Positions 31,199 to 39,457 of a stretch of 46,605 nucleotides of DNA are shown here, piece after piece; position 1 is the first letter of the stretch, and every line of letters begins with the position of its first letter. The DNA comes from Thermoplasmatota archaeon. Its GTDB lineage: Archaea; Thermoplasmatota; Penumbrarchaeia; Penumbrarchaeales; Penumbrarchaeaceae. Position numbers and translations under genes: made by a program. The stretch covers positions 1-46,605 of the forward strand of contig JALOTP010000029.1 in the NCBI GenBank assembly GCA_025457865.1, in the 5' to 3' direction. A model generated the notes under the pieces. That model did not search any database. It was not told the DNA's origin and saw only the letters and a list, made by a program, of their open reading frames with translations.

Positions 31199-33115
31199 AT
31201 GGCACTGAATATCTTCAGGGCAATGCTGCTCCTTGTCTCTGTGGTAGGGCTCCTTTTCCTGCCCATGTCCGGGGTCCTTTTCTACAGTTCCCCGATGACC
31301 ATTGCCATCAAGGACAATATCAGGGTCTCAACTGAGAGGACGGAACACACGGATTACAGTTCGACCGATATTACAGCCTTCACGAACACGGAATACGTCT
31401 TCTACGTCCCGCCGCCCGTGACCAAGTCGCTCGAACGTCCATCCGTCTGGTACGGGTTCCAGTACAGGTCGGGCGAGTTCGTAATGTCGAACCTCTCGAG
31501 CATCCAGATATTCTCCTACGAGAACGGAGCCTCGGTCAAACTGGAATGGTTGAACGCGACGGTCATAGACAAGGCCGTTTTCGATGCGAAGGCCGGGACG
31601 TGGTCCCTCAAGGAAGGGTATTCCGTGAAATGGATGGAACACCTTACCGGAGCAGTGAAGAGGACGGAGAGGATAGACCTCAAGGAGTACAGTTCGTGGG
31701 AGTTCGCTCTCAACAATTGGGCGGTCAATGAGGACTTCAGGGTCCTCTCTGGCACCATACGGGTCACATCCGATTATCCGATATCGGTCATGCACCACAA
31801 GCTCTGCCCCTCTGGCTCGAAGTACGATAACGGTGAGGACAAGATCAACTACTACTGGGACGGGGTCTATTCTGCCTACACCAGCAAGCTCTACACGAGG
31901 ATCGCCAGGGACTGCTGGATAAGCGCCCTTGAGGCCCATACCACCGTCCATGTCTGGGACTTCTCCGACAAGAACGACGAGGCGGTGTTCGAACTGGACA
32001 GGTTCGAGGGATGGTCCTACACCCGGAATCCCATCTTCGAACAGTACGGTTTCGACGACGACAACGTCCTCATCAGTGCGGACAAACCCCTCTCCATAGT
32101 CGCAGGGATCCAGGCCGACCAGTGCTTCCTCCAGGTCTATGGAAAGGATTCCAAGGACTTCCACTTCCCTAGCTTCGGACAGGTCCTCATCCATGCCCCG
32201 GACGGTGCCACGATAGAGCTCGAGGACACGAACGGCAACCAGGGTTCGTTCGAGGGGACCATGGGAAAGGGAGAGATGAGGACATTCGACTTCAAGGTTG
32301 CCTACAAATTGAGGGGCTATTCATCGTTCGAGTGGGCAACGCTTAGGTCCAGCAAACCAGTCAAGGTCTACACCCTCTCCAACAATCAGTGGTACCTCAA
32401 TGAGGAATCAAATGGGCTGATCTCTGGTGAGGAGTATCTCACCACCGACAAGGCGACCACGACCTTCTACCCTTTTGGAAAGGTCCCCTACCCTGCCGCC
32501 ACCGACTACAGGATACCTCTCTACGGACGGGCCTATATATCTGTGGTGAACCTGGATGAGGGATCGAACGATGTCAAGGTCGATTTCGATGAGCTGTACC
32601 TCCCTTTCAAGAAGAGGTTGGCGCCCTTCGAGACCGTGACCATGGAATACTCTGAGGACTCCTATTACTACATGGACATGGTCATATCCGATACCGGTTA
32701 CAAACAGCCTCCGGAGTGGAATTACAAGGACCCCCACAACAGGTTCATGCTGGATTCGGTGCCCAGGATAGCGGTGGACAGGGGCCTCATGGACAAGATA
32801 TTCCTTTCGGATGAGAACATAACCAAGGGGTCCCTCGTCAAGGTCTCGAGCGACGCTCCCGTCATGGTGTTCATCAATTACGACAGGGACACGCTCTGGG
32901 CCCCACAGGGTGTGGACCTCATACCTGGACTGACCCCGCCAACTTACCGGGGCCTGCCCGACCTCCTACCGACCATAGTGGCCATAGCGGGAGCTGCGAT
33001 AATAATGGACATGATAGCCGTCGCGATCGGCTGGAGGTCCATTGCGGACATTGCGCTCAAGGGCATCTGGAAGAAAAAGGGCCCATCCAAACTTAAGGTT
33101 CCCGCCGCTACCTGA
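31199..33115 (+). CDS. Large surface protein, paralog-like partner of the preceding gene
   Basis: A 638-residue exported protein. Signal segment about 5-28 (FRAMLLLVSVVGLLFLPMSG), a beta-rich body with at least four strands of one pattern (VTSDYPISVMHH, ISADKPLSIVAG, LRSSKPVKVYTL, VSSDAPVMVFIN) spaced roughly 80-150 residues apart, and one C-terminal span (about 590-612, TIVAIAGAAIIMDMIAVAIG) with a basic tail. It lies 10 bases after the preceding surface protein and shares the strand pattern, so both probably arose by duplication and act together. The rich Trp and Tyr content suggests ligand or glycan contact, which is only a guess. Confidence 0.75.
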   Translation: MALNIFRAMLLLVSVVGLLFLPMSGVLFYSSPMTIAIKDNIRVSTERTEHTDYSSTDITAFTNTEYVFYVPPPVTKSLERPSVWYGFQYRSGEFVMSNLSSIQIFSYENGASVKLEWLNATVIDKAVFDAKAGTWSLKEGYSVKWMEHLTGAVKRTERIDLKEYSSWEFALNNWAVNEDFRVLSGTIRVTSDYPISVMHHKLCPSGSKYDNGEDKINYYWDGVYSAYTSKLYTRIARDCWISALEAHTTVHVWDFSDKNDEAVFELDRFEGWSYTRNPIFEQYGFDDDNVLISADKPLSIVAGIQADQCFLQVYGKDSKDFHFPSFGQVLIHAPDGATIELEDTNGNQGSFEGTMGKGEMRTFDFKVAYKLRGYSSFEWATLRSSKPVKVYTLSNNQWYLNEESNGLISGEEYLTTDKATTTFYPFGKVPYPAATDYRIPLYGRAYISVVNLDEGSNDVKVDFDELYLPFKKRLAPFETVTMEYSEDSYYYMDMVISDTGYKQPPEWNYKDPHNRFMLDSVPRIAVDRGLMDKIFLSDENITKGSLVKVSSDAPVMVFINYDRDTLWAPQGVDLIPGLTPPTYRGLPDLLPTIVAIAGAAIIMDMIAVAIGWRSIADIALKGIWKKKGPSKLKVPAAT

Positions 33116-33139
33116 TTACTGGCCGCCAATAATCATAAG

Positions 33140-33154
33140 GATAGTTTTTTATCT
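33140..33154 (+). terminator. T-run terminator after the surface-protein pair
   Basis: A short dyad GATA...TATC encloses a run of six T (GGATAGTTTTTTATC), placed 25-40 bases after the stop at 33115 and before the asd promoter region. Archaeal termination commonly uses such T-runs. Short, so modest support. Confidence 0.35.
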
Positions 33155-33206
33155 GCGTTGAAGGGCTTTTATTCGATAGAAAGGACCCTGTATGGGGTGA
33201 TGTGAT

Positions 33207-34244
33207 ATGGACCGGCTCAGATGCGGGATATTGGGTGCCACTGGTATCATAGGACAGAGGTTCGTTCAGACGCTCACACGACACCCCTGGTTCGATCTTG
33301 TCTCGCTCTATTCCTCTCGAGCGGACGGCAAGAGGAGATATGAAGGTACCGTCAACTGGTTGCTCGGACCCGAGGTCCCTTCCTCCGTTAGCGATATCGT
33401 CCTATCCGAATACGGTTCCATCTTGACGGGTAGGAAGGATGTCGATGTGGTCTTCAGCGCCCTGCCAGCGGACACCGCACAGAAGCTGGAGAGAAAGGCG
33501 GCCAGGAAGGGCATCCATGTCATATCGAACTCGAGCTGCCACAGGATGGACAGGGACATACCTCTCATGGTCCCCGAGGTGAACGGCGACCATCTCAAGC
33601 TCTTAGATGGCCGAAAGGACAAGGGCATACTGGTGACGAACCCGAATTGTACAACGGTGGGATTGGTCATGCCCCTTGACCCTATCAGGGACCTTATCGA
33701 GGGAGAGGTCCATGTTTCCTCCTACCAGGCGATATCAGGAGCAGGATATCCCGGGGTCGCGAGCCTGGACATCTACGGAAATGTCGTCCCCTTCATAAAC
33801 GGCGAGGAGGAGAAATTGATAGAGGAACCTGGCAAGATAATGGGTTCCCTCAAAGGCGGCAGTATCAGAAGCTCCCCCCTCAAGGTCGTTCCGAACTGTG
33901 CCCGCGTGGGCGTCAAGGACGGACATCTGGTCTCCTTCTCTGCGAGGGTCGAAAAGGGCACCGATGCCGATGATATCATCAAGCTCATAGGGGCGAAGAA
34001 GGGGCTGAAAGGGCTCCCGAGCGCTCCGGAGAGGCCCCTGGTGTACAGGAAGGAAAGGGACAGGCCCAGGCCTGACCTCGATTCCTTCAGCGGGGACCCG
34101 CCCGGTATGGTGGTCTCCGTCGGCAGGGTAAGGGTCGATGACGGCATGCTCCGGGCGTTCTCGCTCGTCAACAACACCATAAGGGGCGGCGCTGGTAATG
34201 CCGTGCTCATCGCCGAGCAATGCAAGAGGGAGGGATACCTGTAG
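33207..34244 (+). CDS. asd: Aspartate-semialdehyde dehydrogenase
   Basis: A 345-residue enzyme of the archaeal/fungal branch; it reduces aspartyl phosphate to aspartate semialdehyde with NADPH. Motifs: CGILGATGIIGQRFVQTLTR (nucleotide loop), the catalytic Cys in VTNPNCTTVGLVMPLDP, SSYQAISGAGYPG, and VVPNCARVGVKDGHLVSFSA. The ATG follows GGGGTGATGTGAT. Aspartate kinase follows after eight bases, so the two steps are one operon. The product feeds threonine and methionine synthesis and, in archaea, ADTH synthase of the shikimate pathway. Confidence 0.93.
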   Translation: MDRLRCGILGATGIIGQRFVQTLTRHPWFDLVSLYSSRADGKRRYEGTVNWLLGPEVPSSVSDIVLSEYGSILTGRKDVDVVFSALPADTAQKLERKAARKGIHVISNSSCHRMDRDIPLMVPEVNGDHLKLLDGRKDKGILVTNPNCTTVGLVMPLDPIRDLIEGEVHVSSYQAISGAGYPGVASLDIYGNVVPFINGEEEKLIEEPGKIMGSLKGGSIRSSPLKVVPNCARVGVKDGHLVSFSARVEKGTDADDIIKLIGAKKGLKGLPSAPERPLVYRKERDRPRPDLDSFSGDPPGMVVSVGRVRVDDGMLRAFSLVNNTIRGGAGNAVLIAEQCKREGYL

Positions 34245-34252
34245 TCCAGCAG

Positions 34253-35596
34253 ATGGACCTTCAGGTCCTCAAGTTCGGCGGCTCCTGCCTCTCAGGCGCG
34301 GACGGGTTCAGGAAGGTACAGAAGGTCATAAGGACCGTGCCAGGGAACAAAGTGGTGGTCCTGTCCGCAGTGAAGGATGCCACCGACCTTTTGATGTCCT
34401 ATCTGGAGGACAGGTCAAGGCCCAAGCTGGCACTCTTCAGGGAACTGCACATGAACCTGGCCTGGGAGCTGATCCTGGACGGTCTTGACATAGAGAGGTT
34501 CTCCGATGTCCTGGACGCCGAACTGAACAGTGTCAAGGAACTGATAGGGGCAGAGGACGAGGCCGTTCCAGGGTGGGTCCACGACCATATCATCACCTGC
34601 GGTGAGAGGTTGTCGGTCAAGATGATGGGGCTTTACCTTGAGGGGAGGGGGTCGGCTGCGGTCCCTCTCACTTCCGAGGAGGCCGGTATCGCTGCGATGG
34701 GCGAGCATGGGAACGCCGAGGCTGACCTCGAAGCGACAAGGGGGCCCCTCAGGGACAAGGTCTTCCCGCTCCTGTTGGACGGCAAGGTCCCCGTTATCAC
34801 TGGTTTCTACGGGATGCTCCCAGATGGGAGGGCAGCGACGTTCGGCAGGAACGGGTCCGATTATTCGGCATCCGTCGTGGCCAGCATCCTGCAGGCAGGT
34901 GAGCTGGTCCTCTACAAGGACGTCAAGGGCTTCATGTCCGCGGACCCTGGGATAGTGCCCGATGCGAGGATACTCGGGTCGGTGACCTTCGAGGAGGCCT
35001 CCGAGCTCTCAAGGTTCGGGGCCAAGGTCATGCACCCTGCAACCTTCGGGCCTCTGATGGGAACTGCTATCACCATAAGGATCGCCGATCTCAATGACCT
35101 TGCCTCGCCTGGCACCAGGATGGTGGGGGTCAGGGATGGGCCCGGTGGGGAGATTGGCGTCGCCTCCCGGAAGGACCTGGCCTGCATCAGGCTCGACGCC
35201 AGCGGCAAACGGGCCGCCCCGGACATCCTTTGCGAGGCCTACAGGGCCCTATCCGTCAAAGGGGTCGAGGTACTGTCCGTCGTGATGTCACAGACCTCCA
35301 TAGGTATCATGGTACCATCGAAGGACCGGCTCAAGGCCATCGATTCGCTGGAGGAGGCGACCATCGGCGGCAGGGGCAGGGTCAGGTCAGAGGACGGGCT
35401 TGCCCTCATAGGCCTTGTGGGGGAGAGGCTCGAGGGGGACCCGGCCTTGATAGGGAAATGCTACCTTGCCCTTTCAGAGGCAGGTATCAAAGCTCGGATA
35501 TCGGGCTCTGGTGGGACAAGGACGGCCTATTACCTGATCGTGGATGGGAAGGATGTCCAGGCCGCAGTGAGGACCCTCCACGGGAAATGCACATGA
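34253..35596 (+). CDS. Aspartate kinase
   Basis: About 447 residues. An N-terminal amino-acid kinase domain shows VLKFGGSCLSGADGFRKVQK, VVVLSAVKDATDLLMSYL, GERLSVKMM, the substrate loop TFGRNGSDYSASVVASILQA, and ADPGIVPDARILGSVTFEEA. Two ACT-type regulatory segments follow (about 300-447, GVEVLSVVMSQTSIGIMVPS and LVGERLEGDPALIGKCYLAL), so feedback control by an end product is likely. The ATG at 34253 begins just before the kinase motif; an ATG at 34220 inside asd is also in frame. Confidence 0.9.
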   Translation: MDLQVLKFGGSCLSGADGFRKVQKVIRTVPGNKVVVLSAVKDATDLLMSYLEDRSRPKLALFRELHMNLAWELILDGLDIERFSDVLDAELNSVKELIGAEDEAVPGWVHDHIITCGERLSVKMMGLYLEGRGSAAVPLTSEEAGIAAMGEHGNAEADLEATRGPLRDKVFPLLLDGKVPVITGFYGMLPDGRAATFGRNGSDYSASVVASILQAGELVLYKDVKGFMSADPGIVPDARILGSVTFEEASELSRFGAKVMHPATFGPLMGTAITIRIADLNDLASPGTRMVGVRDGPGGEIGVASRKDLACIRLDASGKRAAPDILCEAYRALSVKGVEVLSVVMSQTSIGIMVPSKDRLKAIDSLEEATIGGRGRVRSEDGLALIGLVGERLEGDPALIGKCYLALSEAGIKARISGSGGTRTAYYLIVDGKDVQAAVRTLHGKCT

Positions 35597-35612
35597 ACCG
35601 AGGATGGACCGG

Positions 35613-35660
35613 TTTTTCGATAATCGAAAAAATATTTCGATGTTCGACAGACTTAAATAT
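35613..35660 (+). promoter_or_regulatory. Palindromic operator and TATA box of the Lrp-type regulator
   Basis: TTTTTCGATAATCGAAAAA at 35613-35631 is a perfect 19-base palindrome. A weaker related dyad, TTTCGATGTTCGA, follows at about 35636-35648. CTTAAATAT at 35652-35660 is a TATA-like box about 25 bases before the ATG at 35684, which has no ribosome site, so the mRNA is probably leaderless. The palindrome sits just upstream of the TATA box and is the natural site for the Lrp/AsnC protein encoded here. Confidence 0.65.
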
Positions 35661-35683
35661 CGTGCCCGCTTGAACCCTTCAAT

Positions 35684-36103
35684 ATGACCGGGGAGCTCGA
35701 TGACCTCGATTGGACCATCCTGAAGATGCTCAAGGAGGATTCCAGGCGGACCAACGTCGCCATCGCCGGTGAGCTCAAGGTGTCCGAGGGCATGGTCAGG
35801 CAGAGGATAGCAAGGCTCAGGTCCGACGGCATGGTGAAGAGGTTCACCATAGAGACCGCCTCCCGCGGGCTCAAAGCAATAGTTGAGGTCAACATAGACG
35901 TGAACGTCCTCACCGGCAAGATCGCGAAGAGGATCAAGGCCTTGAAGGGGGTGGAGAGGGTCTACGAGATATCCGGTGATACCGACATCATGGTGATAGT
36001 GGACGTCGCAAATACCATCGAGCTAAATACGACGATAGAGGCCATACGGGCCCTGGGCAACGTCAGGTCGACCAAGACAAGGCTCATATTGGGGGAGCAG
36101 TAG
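35684..36103 (+). CDS. Lrp/AsnC-family transcriptional regulator
   Basis: A 139-residue regulator. The HTH is at about 5-60 (LDWTILKMLKEDSRRTNVAI, AGELKVSEGMVRQRIARLRS) and the RAM effector domain at about 65-139 (GLKAIVEVNIDVN, VERVYEISGDTDIMVIVDVA). Family members sense amino acids. In Sulfolobus, the LysM member controls lysW-type lysine genes. Placement between the aspartate kinase and homocitrate synthase genes, and the palindrome upstream, point to control of lysine or aspartate-family synthesis, possibly with autoregulation. The homocitrate synthase gene starts 16 bases later. Confidence 0.88.
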   Translation: MTGELDDLDWTILKMLKEDSRRTNVAIAGELKVSEGMVRQRIARLRSDGMVKRFTIETASRGLKAIVEVNIDVNVLTGKIAKRIKALKGVERVYEISGDTDIMVIVDVANTIELNTTIEAIRALGNVRSTKTRLILGEQ

Positions 36104-36119
36104 GCAAGGGATATCCTTC

Positions 36120-37235
36120 ATGGTGGAGATACTCGATTCGACCCTCAGGGAAGGGGAGCAGACCCCAGGCGTGACGTTCTCCGTCGATGAGAAACTGAGG
36201 ATAGCTTCCATGCTCGACGATTTCGGTGTGGATCACATCGAAGCGGGCCACCCTGCGGTCTCCCCGGACATAAGGAGGGCATTGAAGGCCATCGCCGGTC
36301 AGGGGTTCAGGGCCAATGTCCTGGCCCACAGCAGGGCCCTTATATCGGACATCGATATGGCCCTTGACTGCGACGTGGAATGGATAGGGCTCTTCATAAG
36401 CGTCCTTGACGGCAGATTGAAGGAGCATTTCAGGAAGGACCTCCGCCAGGTCTGTGATATCGTCCACGATGCGGTATCCTATGCCAAGGCCCACGGGTTG
36501 AAGGTGAGGTACACCCCGGAGGATACCCTCCGTTCGAACTTCGAAAGCGTGGTGGCTGTTTCCAAAGCGGCACTCGATGCAGGTGCCGACAGGATAAGCG
36601 TTGCCGATACTGTCGGAGCTGCCCTTCCCTCGAAGATAGGTCCGTTCGTCAAGGACCTAAAGGCCAGGACCGGCGCTGAGATCAACGTTCACTGCCACAA
36701 CGACCTGGGACTCGCCCTGGCGAACTCCCTGGCCGCCATGGAGAACGGGGCGGTCTGCATCGATTCTTGCGTCAATGGTCTCGGTGAGAGGGCTGGGATA
36801 ACCGACCTCGCCGAGCTTACCGTCGCCCTTAAGGTACATTACGGTATCGATAACGGATGGAAGCTCGAGATGCTCCCGGAGCTGTCGGAGGAGGTGGAGA
36901 GGTGCTCCGGGATGAAGGTCGCTTCAAACGCTCCCATAGTAGGCTCGAACGCCTTCTCCCACAACGCGGGGCTGCACGTCTCCGCCGCTCTCAAGAGGCC
37001 CTCCTTCTACGAGGTGGTCCCCGCGGAGACTGTGGGTAGGAAGAGGAGGTTCGAGCTGGACAAGTTCACCGGAAGGGACCTGGTGGATTCAATACTGGAC
37101 CAGAACACCATCTCACTGAACACATCCCAGAAGGACCATCTGATGGACCTGATAAAATCAAGGGAGAAGGGGTCCTTCAGCCTTGACGAGGTCCTCTGCA
37201 CCGCAAGGGGATTGGGTTCTGGGAACTTCTGCTAG
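36120..37235 (+). CDS. Homocitrate synthase (lysine pathway)
   Basis: A 371-residue HMGL-like TIM barrel that condenses acetyl-CoA with 2-oxoglutarate. Motifs: ILDSTLREGEQTPGVTFSVD (active site), HIEAGHPAVSPDIRRALK, which fits homocitrate rather than isopropylmalate synthase, ISVADTVGAALPSKIG, the metal-binding HCHNDLGLALANSLAA, and the late SNAFSHNAGLHVSAAL. The short length, without a C-terminal LeuA regulatory domain, also fits. It precedes lysW by about 180 bases. Homoaconitase and homoisocitrate dehydrogenase are not in the window. Isopropylmalate or citramalate synthase remains possible but less likely beside lysW. Confidence 0.85.
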   Translation: MVEILDSTLREGEQTPGVTFSVDEKLRIASMLDDFGVDHIEAGHPAVSPDIRRALKAIAGQGFRANVLAHSRALISDIDMALDCDVEWIGLFISVLDGRLKEHFRKDLRQVCDIVHDAVSYAKAHGLKVRYTPEDTLRSNFESVVAVSKAALDAGADRISVADTVGAALPSKIGPFVKDLKARTGAEINVHCHNDLGLALANSLAAMENGAVCIDSCVNGLGERAGITDLAELTVALKVHYGIDNGWKLEMLPELSEEVERCSGMKVASNAPIVGSNAFSHNAGLHVSAALKRPSFYEVVPAETVGRKRRFELDKFTGRDLVDSILDQNTISLNTSQKDHLMDLIKSREKGSFSLDEVLCTARGLGSGNFC

Positions 37236-37285
37236 GGGCATCGGGCCGATGAACTCGTATGGGAAGGCCGGATTGACCAATGTTC

Positions 37286-37362
37286 TTACGAATTCTGTCA
37301 AATATATGATAATTGCATTTCTATATTCGTAAAAAAAATTCGAACTAAGTAAATATCATATA
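37286..37362 (+). promoter_or_regulatory. Inverted repeat and TATA region before lysW
   Basis: TTACGAAT at 37286-37293 and ATTCGTAA at 37325-37332 are exact reverse complements 31 bases apart; the right arm runs into AAAAAAAATTCGAA. AAATATCATATA at 37351-37362 is TATA-like and would start transcription about 35 bases before lysW. The TTCG half-sites resemble those of the palindrome at 35613, so the same Lrp-type regulator may bind. This marks a separate promoter for the lysWXYZJK genes. Confidence 0.5.
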
Positions 37363-37417
37363 CCATAAGCCTATACATCCTTCCGGTCGAAAATGATATG
37401 ACCACGGAGACCGGAAA

Positions 37418-37582
37418 ATGACGCAGGACTGCCCCGTATGCGGCGCTGACATAACGAACAACGGACTGATGATGAACGAACTCGTTCCCTGCCCGGAATG
37501 CGGCAGCGACCTCGAGGTCATAGAGCTCACCCCCCTCAAGCTCGACAAGGCCCCCGAGGAGAAAGAGGATTGGGGGGAGTAG
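37418..37582 (+). CDS. lysW: LysW amino-group carrier protein
   Basis: A 54-residue carrier protein whose C-terminal glutamate gamma-carboxyl is joined to the amino group of alpha-aminoadipate (or glutamate), protecting it through the following steps. Two zinc-ribbon halves, QDCPVCGADITNNG and VPCPECGSDLEVIEL, are followed by an acidic tail ending EEKEDWGE, the diagnostic LysW C-terminus. The ATG at 37418 follows GGAG; it is too short for most gene callers. It ends six bases before lysX. Confidence 0.95.
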   Translation: MTQDCPVCGADITNNGLMMNELVPCPECGSDLEVIELTPLKLDKAPEEKEDWGE

Positions 37583-37588
37583 GTCCCT

Positions 37589-38428
37589 TTGGAACTTGCG
37601 CTCGCCTACAGCGTCATAAGGCTAGATGAGAAGATGCTCATAGAGGCCGCAAGAAGGCTCGATGTCAAGCTTACCCTGGTGAGGATGGAGGACGTATCCG
37701 CCCAGGCCGGTGAGCGGCCCATAGAGGCCGATGCGGTCCTGGACCGTGGCATCAGCCAGTTCAGGTCCTTCTACTTCCTAAAGCTCGCAGAGGATGCGGG
37801 CATCTTCACTATGAACCCCTCCGAGGTCGTACGTGTGTGCGGGGACAAGTTCCTGACCACCTCCGCTATGATAAGGAACGGCATCCCCACCCCAAGGACC
37901 TCCATGGCCCTATCCCCCCCATCGGCCTTGGAGGAGATCGAGAGGCTCGGCTACCCCTGCGTCATAAAACCCGTCGTCGGTTCCTGGGGCAGACTGCTCG
38001 CAAAGGTCAACGACAGGGAAGCTGCCGAGGCCATACTCGAGCACAAGGACGTCCTCGGAGGGTACCCCCATTCCGCCATCTACATCCAGGAGTATGTCGA
38101 AAAACCTGGAAGGGACATCAGGACGTTCGTGGTCGGAGATGAGACCATCTGCGCCATCTACAGGACCTCCGAACATTGGATAACGAACACCGCCAGGGGC
38201 GGAAAGGCAACGGTATGTCCTGTGACGCCCGAGCTGAACGAGCTCTGCCTGAGGACGGCCAAGGCAGTAGGCGGCGACCTTGTCGCAATAGACCTGTTCG
38301 AGACCGGGAACGGTCTCAGCGTCAACGAGGTCAACCACACCATGGAGTTCAAGAACAGCGTACAGCCCACCGGGGTGGACATACCCGGTAGGATCATTTC
38401 CCATTTCGTCGAGAAGGCAAGGTGCTGA
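37589..38428 (+). CDS. lysX: LysX, LysW-alpha-aminoadipate ligase
   Basis: A 279-residue ATP-grasp ligase (RimK-like) that couples the amino acid to LysW. Evidence: the N-terminus [20 protein letters not shown], the ATP-grasp core [55 protein letters not shown], and [20 protein letters not shown] (metal ligands). The start is TTG 37589, with AGGT upstream, because the family N-terminus begins exactly there and no ATG is available before residue 16. A glutamate-specific ArgX-like activity cannot be excluded by eye. Confidence 0.92.
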   Translation: MELALAYSVIRLDEKMLIEAARRLDVKLTLVRMEDVSAQAGERPIEADAVLDRGISQFRSFYFLKLAEDAGIFTMNPSEVVRVCGDKFLTTSAMIRNGIPTPRTSMALSPPSALEEIERLGYPCVIKPVVGSWGRLLAKVNDREAAEAILEHKDVLGGYPHSAIYIQEYVEKPGRDIRTFVVGDETICAIYRTSEHWITNTARGGKATVCPVTPELNELCLRTAKAVGGDLVAIDLFETGNGLSVNEVNHTMEFKNSVQPTGVDIPGRIISHFVEKARC

Positions 38429-38430
38429 CA

Positions 38431-39447
38431 TTGACATCCGTTTCCATCATAGGGGGTTCGGGTTACGTCGGCGGTGAACTGGCAAGATTGGTGCTGACCA
38501 GGGAGGACCTGGAGCTCGTCCAGGTAACATCGGAGAGCGCACTGGGAGAGCATCTGCACACTGCCCACCCGAACCTGAGGGGGAGGACCGATATCAGGTT
38601 CACATCCCCGACGGAGCTCAAGAATGTTGATTATCTCTTCAGCGCGCTCCCCCACGGGTCCTCCAATTCAAGGATGAGGGAGCTAATTACCCATGCGAAG
38701 CATGTGATAGATACCTCGGCGGACTTTCGGCTCACCGACCCTGCGGTCTACAAGAAGTGGTACGGCAAGGACCATTCGTCCCCAGAGCTCCTCGGGACCT
38801 TCCCTTACGGACTGCCGGAGCTCCATCGAGAGGATATGAAGGTGAAGGGGCGGGCGGCAGCTCCTGGATGTGTCGCAACCTCCATCATCCTTGGGCTCTA
38901 CCCATTCAGGAACATCGCAGGAAGGGTCATAGCGGATTCGAAGATAGGCTCGTCCGCTGCGGGAAAGACGCCGTCGGATTCCTCCCATCATCCCGAAAGG
39001 AGCGGGGTAATAAGACCCTATGCTCCGGTGGACCATAGGCACAGGGCGGAGGTCCTGCAGGAGACGGGGGTGGATGTGATGATGACCGTCCATGCGGTGG
39101 AGATGGTGAGGGGGATCTCAACGACCCTGCACATAGAATTGAAGGAACCAATTGCTGAGAAGGATGTCTGGGGGCTCCTCAGGGGCACCTACGGGAAGGA
39201 GCCGTTCATCAGGGTCGTCAGGTCCAGCAAAGGGACCTTCAGGTACCCGGAGCCCAAGCTCATCATGGGGAGCAACTACTGCGACATAGGGTTCGAGCTC
39301 GATCCGAACGGAAATAGGCTCGTCGTCTTCTCCGCCATAGACAATCTGATGAAAGGCGCTGCAGGGAGCGCTATGCAGTGCATGAACGTGATAATGGGCT
39401 GTGATGAGAGGAAAGGTCTGGAGTTCGCAGGGCTCCATCCCATCTGA
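38431..39447 (+). CDS. lysY: LysY, LysW-aminoadipyl phosphate reductase
   Basis: About 338 residues of the ArgC/AGPR family. It reduces LysW-bound aminoadipyl phosphate to the semialdehyde with NADPH. Motifs: SIIGGSGYVGGELARLV (nucleotide loop), LFSALPHGSSNSRM, the catalytic Cys in AAPGCVATSIILGLYPF, and DIGFELDPNGNRLVVFSAID. TTG 38431, preceded by GGTGCTGACA, fits the family start; GTG 38422 is in frame and overlaps lysX. Confidence 0.92.
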   Translation: MTSVSIIGGSGYVGGELARLVLTREDLELVQVTSESALGEHLHTAHPNLRGRTDIRFTSPTELKNVDYLFSALPHGSSNSRMRELITHAKHVIDTSADFRLTDPAVYKKWYGKDHSSPELLGTFPYGLPELHREDMKVKGRAAAPGCVATSIILGLYPFRNIAGRVIADSKIGSSAAGKTPSDSSHHPERSGVIRPYAPVDHRHRAEVLQETGVDVMMTVHAVEMVRGISTTLHIELKEPIAEKDVWGLLRGTYGKEPFIRVVRSSKGTFRYPEPKLIMGSNYCDIGFELDPNGNRLVVFSAIDNLMKGAAGSAMQCMNVIMGCDERKGLEFAGLHPI

Positions 39448-39457
39448 GGTGCCTGAG

